Assembly: GCF_900129045.1 (NCBI RefSeq)
Contig: NZ_FQTX01000002.1
Coordinates: 372,001 to 436,000 of the forward strand
Direction: 5' to 3'
DNA: 64,000 nucleotides
Source of the DNA: Bifidobacterium merycicum DSM 6492
Lineage (GTDB): Bacteria; Actinomycetota; Actinomycetes; Actinomycetales; Bifidobacteriaceae
Under the pieces are notes generated by a model. That model worked only from the letters and a program-made list of their open reading frames with translations. It did not search any database and had not been told where the DNA came from. The first letter of the stretch is position 1. The number at the start of each line of letters is the position of its first letter. Made by a program: the position numbers and the translations under genes. Of this stretch, positions 27,767-36,096 are shown in pieces.

Positions 27767-28567
27767 ATGAACAACCACACCATCGGATTCATCGGATACG
27801 GCAACATGGCGCAGGCCATCGCACAAGGCATGGTGGACGCCGGCGTACTGGACGGTGAACACATCGTCGCCTGCGCCGCCCACTACGACAAACTCGAACG
27901 CAACGCCGCCAAATTCGGCATCCGAGCCGTACACACCGCTGCGGAAGTAGCCGACGCCGCCGACGTGGTCGTCATCGCCATCAAGCCCTACCAGATCGAA
28001 GACGTAATCGGCCCCATCGTCGCCAAGCTCGCCCAAAGCAGCAAATTCGTCGTCTCCATCGCAGCAGGCTGGGATCTCAACAAATACCGTTACCTATTCG
28101 GCGAACAGTTCGACGCCGTGCACATCCAATGCACCATCCCGAACACGCCAATGGCCGTAGGCAAAGGCGTGCTTGTCACCGAATCCGACAACACGCTCAG
28201 CGAGACGCAGACCGAAACATTCGAACAGCTGTTCGCGCCGATCAGCCTCATCGAACGCGTCGACTCCGCACACATGGGCATTGCCATGTGCGTGGCCGGA
28301 TGTGCGCCCGCCTTCACCGACATGTACATCGAAGCGCTCGCCGACGCCGGTGTGAAATACGGTTTGCAACGTGCCACGGCATATCGTTTGGCTGCGAAGA
28401 TGGTGGAAGGTGTGGGTGCTCTATATCTCGCCACGGAAACACACCCGGGTGCCATGAAGGATGCCGTATGCTCGCCTGGCGGCACCACCATCAAAGGTGT
28501 CGCCTCGCTGGAGGAGAGCGCGTTCCGTGGCGCGATCATCAAGGCCGTCGACGCGATCGAACAGTGA
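27767..28567 (+). CDS. proC: Pyrroline-5-carboxylate reductase
   Basis: ProC makes the last step of proline synthesis, reducing pyrroline-5-carboxylate with NAD(P)H. The 266-residue protein has the Rossmann motif IGFIGYGNMAQAIAQG at the start, AIKPYQ in the middle, the family signature AGCAPAFTDMYIEALADAG and the C-terminal SPGGTTIKGV. ATG 27767 follows GGGAAGGAAA; the reading from 27731 includes a small hairpin (TTCCTG/CAGGAA) and is rejected. Next to a proline iminopeptidase, it suggests a local proline theme. Confidence 0.95.
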   Translation: MNNHTIGFIGYGNMAQAIAQGMVDAGVLDGEHIVACAAHYDKLERNAAKFGIRAVHTAAEVADAADVVVIAIKPYQIEDVIGPIVAKLAQSSKFVVSIAAGWDLNKYRYLFGEQFDAVHIQCTIPNTPMAVGKGVLVTESDNTLSETQTETFEQLFAPISLIERVDSAHMGIAMCVAGCAPAFTDMYIEALADAGVKYGLQRATAYRLAAKMVEGVGALYLATETHPGAMKDAVCSPGGTTIKGVASLEESAFRGAIIKAVDAIEQ

Positions 28568-28769
28568 CGGTGTTCAGCAAGGAATCCGGTGCCGTTCATT
28601 CGCCAGATCGGGCATGAGACGCGTTCTGCAGGTCGGATAGGGGAATTCGACAAGGAACCGGCTCGAGATCGGGCGGTGCCGGATACGGCCATCATTGGCC
28701 TGCCGGCACAACACGGCAGCGGCTCGGTGCGAACAGGTTCATAGGCCGGTGGTTGTATGGTTGGGAACC

Positions 28770-29864
28770 ATGTCTCTTACTATCGGAATCGTCGGACTGC
28801 CGAACGTCGGCAAGTCCACCATGTTCAATGCACTGACCCGCAACAACGTGCTTGCGGAAAACTACCCGTTCGCCACCATCGAGCCGAACACCGGCGTCGT
28901 GCCGCTGCCGGACAAGCGTCTTCCCGTGCTGGCCAAGCTCGTCCACACCGAGAAGATCGTGCCCGCCACCGTCACCTTTGTCGACATTGCAGGCATCGTC
29001 AAGGGCGCCTCCGAAGGCGAAGGCCTGGGCAACAAGTTCCTTGCCAACATCCGTGAGGCCGATGCGATCTGCGAGGTCGTGCGCGCCTTCGAAGACGACG
29101 ACATCGTGCACGTCAACGGCAAGGTCGATCCGGCCGACGACATCGACACCATCAACACCGAGCTCATCCTCGCCGATTTGCAGACCATCGAGAACGCGCT
29201 GCCGAAGCTGGAAAAGGATTTGCGCGGCAAGAAGATCGAACCGGCATACATGGATGCCGTCAAGCAGGCCAAGGAGATTCTCGAAGCCGGAGAGACACTC
29301 GACAAGGCCGCCCGTGAAGGCCGTTTCGACAAGGACTCCGTGTACGACCTGCATCTGATGAGCGCCAAGCCGTTCATCTACGTGTTCAACGTGGACGACT
29401 CCGAGCTGCAGAACGACGAGCTCAAGACCAAACTGTCCGCCACCGTCGCTCCGGCTCCGGCCATCTTCCTCAACGCGCAGTTCGAAGCCGACCTGACCGA
29501 GCTGGACGAGGACGACGCCCGCGAAATGCTCGCCGACGCCGGTCTGGAGGAATCCGGCCTCGATCAGCTGGCACGCGTCGGCTATGACACGCTCGGCCTG
29601 TCCACCTTCCTCACCGCTGGTGAGAAGGAAGTGCGCGCATGGCAGATCCACAAGGGCTACACCGCCCCGCAGGCAGCCGGCGTGATCCACACCGACTTCG
29701 AAAAGGGCTTCATCAAGGCCGACATCGTCTCCTATGACGACTTCGTGGCCGCCGATGGTTCCATGGTGACCATCAAGGAGGAAGGCAAGCTCCGCCAGGA
29801 AGGCCGCGACTACGTCATGCAGGACGGCGACATCGTGGAGTTCAAGTTCAACGTCTCCAAGTAG
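28770..29864 (+). CDS. ychF: Redox-regulated ribosome-binding GTPase/ATPase YchF (OLA1 family)
   Basis: YchF is an Obg-related P-loop NTPase that binds ribosomes and prefers ATP. The 364-residue protein begins [20 protein letters not shown] (G1), has [22 protein letters not shown] (G3 and following), a long coiled-coil insert and a C-terminal TGS domain ([31 protein letters not shown]). ATG 28770 opens the conserved N-terminus; the reading from 28695 is not homologous. A strong terminator follows, and the prophage begins just beyond it. Confidence 0.95.
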   Translation: MSLTIGIVGLPNVGKSTMFNALTRNNVLAENYPFATIEPNTGVVPLPDKRLPVLAKLVHTEKIVPATVTFVDIAGIVKGASEGEGLGNKFLANIREADAICEVVRAFEDDDIVHVNGKVDPADDIDTINTELILADLQTIENALPKLEKDLRGKKIEPAYMDAVKQAKEILEAGETLDKAAREGRFDKDSVYDLHLMSAKPFIYVFNVDDSELQNDELKTKLSATVAPAPAIFLNAQFEADLTELDEDDAREMLADAGLEESGLDQLARVGYDTLGLSTFLTAGEKEVRAWQIHKGYTAPQAAGVIHTDFEKGFIKADIVSYDDFVAADGSMVTIKEEGKLRQEGRDYVMQDGDIVEFKFNVSK

Positions 29865-29881
29865 CGGTTTCCGCCATCTGG

Positions 29882-29938
29882 AAACGGCTTGTTTTCAACG
29901 GTTTTGAGCTTCCCGACCGTTGGAAACGAGCCGTTTTT
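29882..29938 (+). terminator. Strong terminator of ychF at the prophage boundary
   Basis: A 20-bp stem (29882-29901 with 29917-29936, two G-U pairs) is followed by TT. It is the last clearly chromosomal element before the integrase. Confidence 0.8.
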
Positions 29939-30070
29939 GAATGCGCTCGGAATGGCGGTTTCTGCCACGTCTCGGGCGGCTGTTGCCATCGCTTGAGTGC
30001 TTTTAGAGTGCTCTTGCGGGGGCTGCTGGAACGGCATGCGAAGGCACTCCCTCAACGAAAGGGAGAAACC

Positions 30071-31309
30071 ATGGCCACGAGAAAAAGAACGCCCGGATCA
30101 GGCAGCGTGTTCAAGGACGGGAAAGGCGTCTGGCGTTTCCGCAAGGATCTGGGGAAGGACCCGGCCACCGGCAAACGGCGCATCCTCGAAGCGAGGGGAC
30201 GTACGAAGGCGGAGGCCAGGGCCCGCTTCGAGGCGAAGTTGGCCGCGTTGGAGCGCACCGGCCTGCTGCCGGGAGGCATGAGCCCGTACCTGGCCGACTA
30301 CGCGGAACGCTGGCTGGCCGACTATCGCACCCGCGTCAAGCCGACCACCTACCGCACCCGCGCCGGCAGAATCAAGGCCTGCACCGATGTGATCGGGCAC
30401 GTGCGCCTCAAAGACCTCACGCCCGAGCACATCCGCCACTGCATGCGCGTGCTGGGGGAGCGGCTCGCGCCAAGCACACTCAAGGACCATTTCGTCAGCC
30501 TCAAGATGGTGCTCGACCAGGCGGAGCTTGAGGAACTTATCCCCGTCGACCCGTGCCGGAAGGTCAAGCCGCCGAGGGTGGAGCGGCGCGTGGTGGACGT
30601 GCTCGGCCCGGAACAGCCCAGGCGCATGATCGAGGCCGCCTCCTCCATGCCGTTGGCCAGACGCGGAGCGCGTCCAGCGGAGGAGGACCTCGAGATGTGG
30701 GCGCTCCTGTTCGAGGTTGCGTTCGAGACCGGTATGAGGGAGGGTGAACGGTACGCGATCATGCCGTTCGAGCTGGAGCTGCGCGACGGGCAGCCGGGCA
30801 TCCACGTGCGCCAGCAGATCCAACGCTACGGAAGGCCGGGCGAGGTCGAGATCCCCAACTGGCTGGAAGCGACCCACCTCAGCGGCACGCTGTGGCTCAC
30901 CACCCCGAAGACGCCCGCCGCCGAACGATTCGTTCCGGTCAGCGGCAGCCTATGGGAACGCTTGTGGAAGTGGATTAGAGACAACGGCATCGGGAGCCGG
31001 GAGCTTGTGTTCACATCCGCCCGCGGCAACCCCGTCTGCTCCAGCACTGAACGATACCAATGGTGCAAGGCGCTGAAGGCCGCCGGACTCCCGCAGGTCA
31101 AGATCCACTCGGCCAGACACTGGATGGCCACGATGGCCGCACGGGCGAACATGCCGGACGACGCGCGCATAGCCGTCATGGGCCACACCAGCATGCAGAT
31201 GACCATGCGCTACACCCACCGCGACGCCGCCTCCCTCGGACGCCTCATGGCCGCCGCCATACCCGACCTAGGTGGCAACGAAATTGTGGAAGCCGAGGTC
31301 GTGGATTAG
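30071..31309 (+). CDS. int: Tyrosine-type site-specific integrase
   Basis: The enzyme recombines phage and bacterial attachment sites. The 412-residue protein has an N-terminal AP2-like arm-binding region (GSVFKDGKGVWRFRKDLG), a core-binding SAM-like domain (about 70-165) and a catalytic domain with Arg223 (GMREGE), Lys280, His346 and Arg349 (HSARH), His372 (GHTS) and the nucleophile Tyr381 (MRYTH). All catalytic residues are present. ATG 30071 has AGGGAG just upstream; the longer frame from 29993 is rejected. It lies at the left prophage end, transcribed inward. Confidence 0.95.
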   Translation: MATRKRTPGSGSVFKDGKGVWRFRKDLGKDPATGKRRILEARGRTKAEARARFEAKLAALERTGLLPGGMSPYLADYAERWLADYRTRVKPTTYRTRAGRIKACTDVIGHVRLKDLTPEHIRHCMRVLGERLAPSTLKDHFVSLKMVLDQAELEELIPVDPCRKVKPPRVERRVVDVLGPEQPRRMIEAASSMPLARRGARPAEEDLEMWALLFEVAFETGMREGERYAIMPFELELRDGQPGIHVRQQIQRYGRPGEVEIPNWLEATHLSGTLWLTTPKTPAAERFVPVSGSLWERLWKWIRDNGIGSRELVFTSARGNPVCSSTERYQWCKALKAAGLPQVKIHSARHWMATMAARANMPDDARIAVMGHTSMQMTMRYTHRDAASLGRLMAAAIPDLGGNEIVEAEVVD

Positions 31310-31385
31310 GATTAGCGGTCGTGTCTTTCTTGGCCGTTTCTTACACGTGTTTGGCGGTTCATGACGATTTGGCGGCACGGACGTG

Positions 31386-31415
31386 TTGACCGCAGACGGT
31401 GCATCGGGCTATATT
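31386..31415 (+). promoter_or_regulatory. Candidate promoter of the hicAB operon
   Basis: TTGACC (31386-31391) and TATATT (31410-31415) are 18 bases apart, 53 bases before the hicA start. HicB-type antitoxins usually repress such a promoter. Confidence 0.55.
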
Positions 31416-31467
31416 CAAGATGGAAGACATATTGCCATATGGCCTCGGCAAGGGAGGATAACGTCGC

Positions 31468-31701
31468 ATGGGAGTGAACTATCCATCGATGAAGTCCTCC
31501 GACTTGCTGCACATCCTCGCACACCTCGGATACATAGAGGACAGACGCGTCGGATCGCACAGGAGGCTCAAGGCGAACGGCAGGCCCGATCTGACGTTCG
31601 CCTTCCATGACGGGCAGACGGTTCCGCCGGGATTGGTGAGGAAAATCCTCGCTAAGGACGTCGGACTGTCGGAGGTCGAGATTCGGGAGATACTCAAATG
31701 A
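31468..31701 (+). CDS. hicA: HicA family toxin (mRNA interferase)
   Basis: HicA is a small dsRBD-fold RNase that cleaves mRNA when free of HicB. The 77-residue protein shows the family pattern: MKSSDLLHILAHLGY, then VGSHRRLK with the catalytic-type His at about 31, then the FHDGQTVPPGLVRKIL segment. The first seven residues precede the usual MKS start, so translation could also begin at 31489. GGGAGG lies upstream. Its stop overlaps the hicB start by ATGA. It sits next to the integrase, a typical place for a phage addiction module. Confidence 0.88.
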   Translation: MGVNYPSMKSSDLLHILAHLGYIEDRRVGSHRRLKANGRPDLTFAFHDGQTVPPGLVRKILAKDVGLSEVEIREILK

Positions 31702-32027
31702 GAGCACACGTGAAATCAGTGAAGATCGTATACCACCGTGACGAGGGCGCATGGTGGGCCGACTCCCCGGACATGCCGGGGTTCTCCGCCGTCGGGGACA
31801 CCTTCGACGACACGAGGAAGCTTGCCCTCGAGGACATCCTCTTCTACTTCGATGGCAATAGGCCCGATATCGTGGACGAGCGCATGGAGAACGGGGCGAG
31901 CCTGATGCCAGGCAGCGTCATGTTCTTTCCTCGCCCGGCGGAATCCCGTATCGAAGTAAAGCGAAATGGTGACGGAATCGGATCCATCGTCAACGCGAAC
32001 CAAACCCGAAGCCTGCAGGTGGCGTGA
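31698..32027 (+). CDS. hicB: HicB-like antitoxin
   Basis: HicB neutralises HicA and usually represses the operon. The 109-residue protein has the HicB N-terminal fold (VYHRDEGAWWADSPDMPGFSAVGDT, then a helix with LALEDILF). The C-terminus (about 75-109) shows no clear HTH or ribbon-helix-helix, so DNA binding is uncertain. It overlaps hicA by four bases (ATGA) and is followed two bases later by the next gene. Confidence 0.8.
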   Translation: MRAHVKSVKIVYHRDEGAWWADSPDMPGFSAVGDTFDDTRKLALEDILFYFDGNRPDIVDERMENGASLMPGSVMFFPRPAESRIEVKRNGDGIGSIVNANQTRSLQVA

Positions 32028-32028
32028 C

Positions 32029-32520
32029 ATGAGCGCGATATCTGAATCCGCGACCATCAACGTCATGCTCGCCGACTATGCCGCGATGGATTCGACCGGC
32101 GTGAAGGCGAACATCCTCGGGGTCGGCGGCAACATACTTCCCATCACGCCCGCCGGGCTCACCGTCCGGTTCTCCTTGGTCACCCAGATTCATGTGCCGG
32201 CGGACGCATGTCCGGCGGAGACTGCGTTGGAGATCGCCCTGAGAGACAGTTCGGGGCGGATATTTGAACTTCCCGGGCAGGTCCCACAGCCCGTCAGATA
32301 CGCGGTTGTCCTCACGATATCGGCGAACCCCATCGCCGTCGGACTGGAGCAGACGAACTACATCGGCGCGATGAGCACGAACGTGGTCGATTTCAGCAAC
32401 GGCATGCCCATTCCTCCTGGAGACTATGCCTGGCATGTCTCTCTGGACGGGGACGAGGATCATGCCGTCGACTTCCGGTTCTGCGTGCCCAAGCCGGTTA
32501 CGACGCCGGTCATAGGCTGA
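32029..32520 (+). CDS. DUF6941-like protein in the hicAB operon
   Basis: The 163-residue protein begins MSAISESATINVMLADYAA and continues with a beta-rich sequence (NILGVGGNILPI, LTVRFSLVTQIHVP, FSNGMPIPPGDYAWHVSLDG). This resembles the DUF6941 proteins of actinobacteria, which have no known function. It starts two bases after hicB, so it belongs to the toxin-antitoxin transcript. A terminator follows. It could be an accessory to the module or an unrelated gene. Confidence 0.55.
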   Translation: MSAISESATINVMLADYAAMDSTGVKANILGVGGNILPITPAGLTVRFSLVTQIHVPADACPAETALEIALRDSSGRIFELPGQVPQPVRYAVVLTISANPIAVGLEQTNYIGAMSTNVVDFSNGMPIPPGDYAWHVSLDGDEDHAVDFRFCVPKPVTTPVIG

Positions 32521-32626
32521 CGAAGTTTCATCTGAATCAGATATCTCACTGCCCCGATCCGCAAGAGCGACTTGTGAACCGGGTTTTCCCTGTGCCGTAA
32601 CAGGGCCCTCTCTTCTAGAGATAGAA

Positions 32627-32665
32627 CCCCGGCGCTCGCGGATATGCGGGCACCGGGGGCTTTTT
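32627..32665. terminator. Terminator between the hicAB operon and the leftward lysogeny genes
   Basis: CCCCGGcGCtCGC (32627-32639) pairs with GCGgGCaCCGGGG (32646-32658), with two mismatches, and TTTTT follows at 32661-32665. The stop of the convergent ImmA gene lies at the end of the T run. Confidence 0.75.
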
Positions 32666-33063
32666 CATTGCACGCACACGCCGGAATCGTACAATAGCTG
32701 CCGGTAGTCGTTCAGCACCTGGATGGTGACCCCCAATTCCACTGCCATCATCCACATATTGCCCTCGTACACCGTCTCGGCCATGCCGTAATCCACCGGA
32801 CTGATCAACGCCAACGCGGTCTCCCTGCGGCAACGGCGCTCGCATTTGATTCCGTATTGGCTGCCACAGCCGGGGTCGTGGTGTCTGGCGTGTATGAGCT
32901 CGTGGCACAAGGTGCAGCGGCGTTGGAATCCGGCCAGCCGTTCGTCGAGGATGATGAGGCGGAGCGGATCGTAGTAGATCCCGCACCTGTCTCCGGACAA
33001 CCGGCGTTCCTCGATCCGGACTCCCAATGTTTCCGACCAGGATGTCAGGATGCGGTCATTCAC
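32665..33063 (-). CDS. ImmA/IrrE-type metallopeptidase
   Basis: The 132-residue protein contains the zinc-protease motif CHELIHARHH (His54, Glu55, His58). ImmA-type proteases cleave phage or ICE repressors and trigger induction after DNA damage. The start is taken as GTG 33063, which overlaps the dinD-like stop by eight bases; the longer reading to 33225 lies inside that gene and is rejected. It is in the lysogeny block with a repressor, so the repressor is the natural target. It lacks the HTH domain found in some relatives. Confidence 0.8.
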   Translation of the reverse strand: MNDRILTSWSETLGVRIEERRLSGDRCGIYYDPLRLIILDERLAGFQRRCTLCHELIHARHHDPGCGSQYGIKCERRCRRETALALISPVDYGMAETVYEGNMWMMAVELGVTIQVLNDYRQLLYDSGVCVQ

Positions 33064-33913
33064 CTGTTTCGGTATCCTCGTTTCTGAAGCCGGTTCCCTC
33101 GATGCGCTTCTCGTCGCGCTTCGCCCTGCGCTCGACCTTCTTGATGTCCTCCATCGCCGGAAGGTCCTCCGGCGCGATGCCACGGCTGAACAGGCTCTTT
33201 CGCACGGCCTTGTTGTTGTCCACATGCTCCCGTGTGATCGCCGGCGTCCCGTGCAGGTCCCGTTCCTGGATCCCGTAGTTCGTCATCTGCGTGGCGAGCT
33301 GCTTCGCCGTCACGGCGATCGGATGGAGCACATCGGCCAGCGGACGGTTCTTCGGCACATCGAGCTTGAATTTCATTTCCGTCGTGCTCATGCCGAATAG
33401 CGCCTGATCGCCGCGTGAACGGATCACGCCGAAGTCCTTCTCTCCGACCCCGCGCTTGTATGCGAGCGAGCTGAGCTGCTTCTCCTCGGCGGTCAACGCG
33501 TGCCTTCCCGCGATGCGCAGGATCTCGCCCATGCGCTGCTCCAGAAGCTCCGCGGTACGTGTCTGCACGGCGAAATAGCTTTGCAGCAGCGCGACCTCCT
33601 CTTTGCGTGGATCGCCGTTCTGGGCCACCAGATAGCAGGCGTAACGGGTCAGCTTCACATCATCGATGGAACGGATGGCGCCGCTGCCAAGCTCGACGTC
33701 CCGTTTGGCATCGCGAAAATGCGCTTCGACCGGCTGCCCGGCGTTCTGGCATGCCGATTGGGCGCGCTGTATTACTTTTGCGAAGTTCTCCCATTTCGTA
33801 TAGCCCATATACTTCATCAGTTCTCTTGCATGCCAGAATTCCACGCCATTCTCATCCTTATTGAGGAGCGTATCCAAGGACGCGGCGTATCGGGCAATGG
33901 TTTCCTTGTCCAT
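33056..33913 (-). CDS. DinD-like DNA damage-inducible protein
   Basis: The 285-residue protein has the BRO-like N-terminus (EFWHARELMKYMGYTKWENFAKVI) and the DinD pattern that follows (LTRYACYLVAQNGDPRKEEVALLQSYFAVQTR). E. coli DinD is an SOS protein that inhibits RecA-mediated strand exchange. ATG 33913 is chosen because AAAGG lies six bases upstream; ATG 33919 is two codons earlier. It overlaps the ImmA gene and is in the leftward lysogeny transcript, so it is probably expressed in the lysogen. Confidence 0.85.
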   Translation of the reverse strand: MDKETIARYAASLDTLLNKDENGVEFWHARELMKYMGYTKWENFAKVIQRAQSACQNAGQPVEAHFRDAKRDVELGSGAIRSIDDVKLTRYACYLVAQNGDPRKEEVALLQSYFAVQTRTAELLEQRMGEILRIAGRHALTAEEKQLSSLAYKRGVGEKDFGVIRSRGDQALFGMSTTEMKFKLDVPKNRPLADVLHPIAVTAKQLATQMTNYGIQERDLHGTPAITREHVDNNKAVRKSLFSRGIAPEDLPAMEDIKKVERRAKRDEKRIEGTGFRNEDTETGE

Positions 33914-33997
33914 ATTCATCCTTTCCCAACCATTTTCCTGACGTCGGCAAAATGGTCTATTGCTAATGTTTCCAATGGTTTTTGGCCGGATTGCCGT

Positions 33998-34483
33998 TCA
34001 CTGCTTGGCGGTCTTCACCACTGTGGTGGTGCCCATCGCGGTGGTCTCCCAGCTGACGCCGTCCGCCTTGGTGTAGGTGAAGTCCTTGGTGGCGTCCTGC
34101 GAGCCGAGCAGGGACGCCTGCATCGCCGCGGTGTCTCCCTGGCTCGTCCACTTCCAGTCGCCGGCCTTGTCCGGCGCATTGTAGGAGCCCTTCCAATACA
34201 GGCTCTTCGTATCGCCGTTGTCGCTGACCCACTGGACGGTGATCGTGTCGGCCGTGATCTCGGCCTCCATCCAGGAATCCGTGCTGCCGGAGTTGGTCTG
34301 CTTCCACGTGCCGGTCAGATCCGCAGGCTGTTCTACCGGCTTCTTCTCTTCCGGCTTCTTCGTCGTCTGCGATTGGCTCGCGCTGCCGGCGTCGGCGGTT
34401 TTGGCGTCACTGGCGCTGCCGCATGCGCCAAGCCCGAGAATGAGCAGACCGGCAACGGCCGTTGCGATTGTCTTCCTGTACAT
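33998..34483 (-). CDS. Prophage lipoprotein in the lysogeny module
   Basis: The 161-residue protein has a signal peptide and a lipobox (LGLGAC, Cys21), then a Lys/Glu/Pro linker and a beta-rich domain with several Trp residues (TGTWKQT, ITVQWVSD, LYWKGSY). The start is ATG 34483, preceded by GAAGGAAACC. Lipoproteins encoded between integrase and repressor in Gram-positive phages can block DNA injection by related phages. That role is inferred from position only. It is in the same leftward transcript as the repressor. Confidence 0.8.
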   Translation of the reverse strand: MYRKTIATAVAGLLILGLGACGSASDAKTADAGSASQSQTTKKPEEKKPVEQPADLTGTWKQTNSGSTDSWMEAEITADTITVQWVSDNGDTKSLYWKGSYNAPDKAGDWKWTSQGDTAAMQASLLGSQDATKDFTYTKADGVSWETTAMGTTTVVKTAKQ

Positions 34484-34520
34484 GGTTTCCTTCTTTCCTT
34501 GGTTGATTTGCATTAAAAAT

Positions 34521-34913
34521 TCAATCTCTTGGCGTTTCCGCTTCGAGTGTCTTGTTCAAATCCTTGCTTGCGGCCACGTCGAAGTCCTCCGGGTGCGCGG
34601 CGATGCGATCCACCAGATCATCCGTGACCTGGAACTCGCGCTCGCGGGCGGCGTAGGCGCGGGCGGCCTCGCTGCCCAGGGCGCGGGTGTAGATGTCGAG
34701 GCTGGTGAGTCCGAATGTGGAGGCGATGTGCTCCACGTCTGACGTGTTCAACGGTGCCTCGTAGCGCATACGCATGTACCAGTAGTTGTTTCCTAATCCG
34801 CTAGCAGACAGGAATTCTTTAATACCCATACCGCTTGCCGAGAGCAAATCTCGGCAGATGTCAATGATCTTGCGGCTGTCTTCGGTGACTTCATTTTTTG
34901 CTTTGTATGCCAT
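34521..34913 (-). CDS. Putative phage repressor (CI-like)
   Basis: The 130-residue protein contains an XRE-like helical region (MGIKEFLSASGLGNNYWYMR, then NTSDVEHIASTFGL) followed by an acidic C-terminus. No peptidase domain is visible, so an outside protease such as the ImmA-like protein would be needed for cleavage. It is divergent from a Cro-like gene across a 127-base region with matching operators, which is the main reason for the call. A good ribosome site is not evident. Confidence 0.6.
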   Translation of the reverse strand: MAYKAKNEVTEDSRKIIDICRDLLSASGMGIKEFLSASGLGNNYWYMRMRYEAPLNTSDVEHIASTFGLTSLDIYTRALGSEAARAYAAREREFQVTDDLVDRIAAHPEDFDVAASKDLNKTLEAETPRD

Positions 34914-34916
34914 ACG

Positions 34917-34990
34917 CCCATATTACGAATATGGGTAGAAAATGTAAAGATTACCGACTTTGGTAATCATATAATTACCGAAGTCGGTAA
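34917..34990. promoter_or_regulatory. Lysis-lysogeny operator region
   Basis: Two near-identical palindromes, TTACCGACTTTGGTAA (34951-34966) and TTACCGAAGTCGGTAA (34975-34990), have half-site TTACCGA and centres 24 bp apart. A TATAAT -10 for the Cro-side promoter (34970-34975) lies between them. A third inverted repeat, CCCATAT/ATATGGG with a five-base spacer, lies at 34917-34935 over the repressor start. This is the expected control site for the repressor and Cro. Confidence 0.75.
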
Positions 34991-35040
34991 ATTAAAGGTG
35001 TCGCAAGGGAACGGAGCAATCAAGAAAGGAGCGGCAACCA

Positions 35041-35286
35041 ATGAGCGAAACGGAAACCATCGCACGAAACCTCAGCGGCGAGCTCGCACGGCACCGCAAG
35101 ACACAGGCCGCGCTCGCCAAGGAACTCGGCATGAGCGAGAAAACCGTCAGCGAACGACTGCGAGGCAAAGGAGCATTCGATACCGAGCAACTCGAGAAAG
35201 CCGCCGGAATGTTCGGCATGAGCCTCTACCAGCTCATGATCAAACTCCTGCAACCAATCGACGGCATCAAACAGGTCAAACCGTGA
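35041..35286 (+). CDS. Cro-like XRE-family regulator
   Basis: The 81-residue protein is a single helix-turn-helix domain (LARHRKTQAALAKELGMSEKTVSERLRG) with a following helix (TEQLEKAAGMFGM). It is the first rightward gene after the operators, in the place of Cro. AAAGGAG at 35024-35030 gives a good start. It probably represses the lysogeny promoter to favour the lytic path. Confidence 0.75.
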   Translation: MSETETIARNLSGELARHRKTQAALAKELGMSEKTVSERLRGKGAFDTEQLEKAAGMFGMSLYQLMIKLLQPIDGIKQVKP

Positions 35287-35326
35287 GCAGCGCTCACCGA
35301 CGAATGAATCGAAAGGAGAATCCGAA

Positions 35327-35677
35327 ATGAGCAACGATATTAAGATTTGGCCGGCGACCAAGACCATTGTTCCGGTTTCAGTTGAGGAGTTCAAGAAGAG
35401 GCAACCGGCATTGCTGGGCGCGATAAGGGAGGTTGTCCGCGAGGAGCTGGCCGCCCGCGAGGAATCGCCGGTGTTCGATCATCCGCAGGACATGCTGCTG
35501 GGCGGTTCCGAGGATTGGCACCCGCGATTCAAGGTCACCCCGGCGTTCGGTGATGGCAGATTCCTGCTGACCATTCAGCTCGGCGCATCGTACGGGTTGA
35601 GCTTCCACTGTGATGCGCATGATCTGCTCAACCTCGTGAATCTCGTGTCCGCGCAGGTTCTGAAAGGTGAAGCATGA
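35327..35677 (+). CDS. Hypothetical early phage protein
   Basis: The 116-residue protein is not recognised. It has an N-terminal basic/acidic helix (EEFKKRQPALLGAIREVVREEL) and a C-terminal part with strands (FLLTIQLGASYGLSFHCD). AAAGGAG lies before the ATG, and its stop overlaps the next start by ATGA. It is the second gene of the rightward early transcript. Confidence 0.6.
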   Translation: MSNDIKIWPATKTIVPVSVEEFKKRQPALLGAIREVVREELAAREESPVFDHPQDMLLGGSEDWHPRFKVTPAFGDGRFLLTIQLGASYGLSFHCDAHDLLNLVNLVSAQVLKGEA

Positions 35678-36096
35678 GCGGCAAGCTGAGGAAAATGCGC
35701 AGGTCCGATGTGCGCGAATGGATTCCCGGTGAACCGCTCGAACGTGTCGACTTCGGCAACGGCTGCACGGGGATGAACAAGAGCACTCCGAAAGAGCCGG
35801 GGAACGCTGGCGACTTCAAGCGTCTCATCTGGAAATGCCGCGCCATCGAAGCGGATGGAGGACCATGCCTTGATGTGCTTCCATCCGAATACTGGATCGA
35901 TGACGTGAAGCAGGCCGGCTATTTCGATGTGGTCACCTGCACGTCAAACTCAGGGCCGTACCGATTCGATGACGCATGGATCTATCTCAGTGGAATCGAA
36001 AAAGGGTGGCATCTCGCGCGAAAGGAACATCATTCCAGGCATATACGCCATTTTGCACCCTTTTCAATCATGAAAACGTTTCTAAGGAGAATCTGA
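35674..36096 (+). CDS. Hypothetical early phage protein
   Basis: The 140-residue protein is not recognised. It is rich in charged and aromatic residues and holds several Cys (GNGCTG, WKCRA, GGPCLD, VVTCTS), but in no clear metal-binding spacing. It overlaps the previous gene by ATGA, and its stop overlaps the antirepressor start (TGATG), so it is translationally coupled to both. Confidence 0.6.
   Translation: MSGKLRKMRRSDVREWIPGEPLERVDFGNGCTGMNKSTPKEPGNAGDFKRLIWKCRAIEADGGPCLDVLPSEYWIDDVKQAGYFDVVTCTSNSGPYRFDDAWIYLSGIEKGWHLARKEHHSRHIRHFAPFSIMKTFLRRI

Noticed and set aside
29937..30070. Defining an attL core for the prophage
   Set aside because: The right end of the prophage is outside the window, so no repeat can be compared. 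Only a pair of GAGTGCT motifs is noted.
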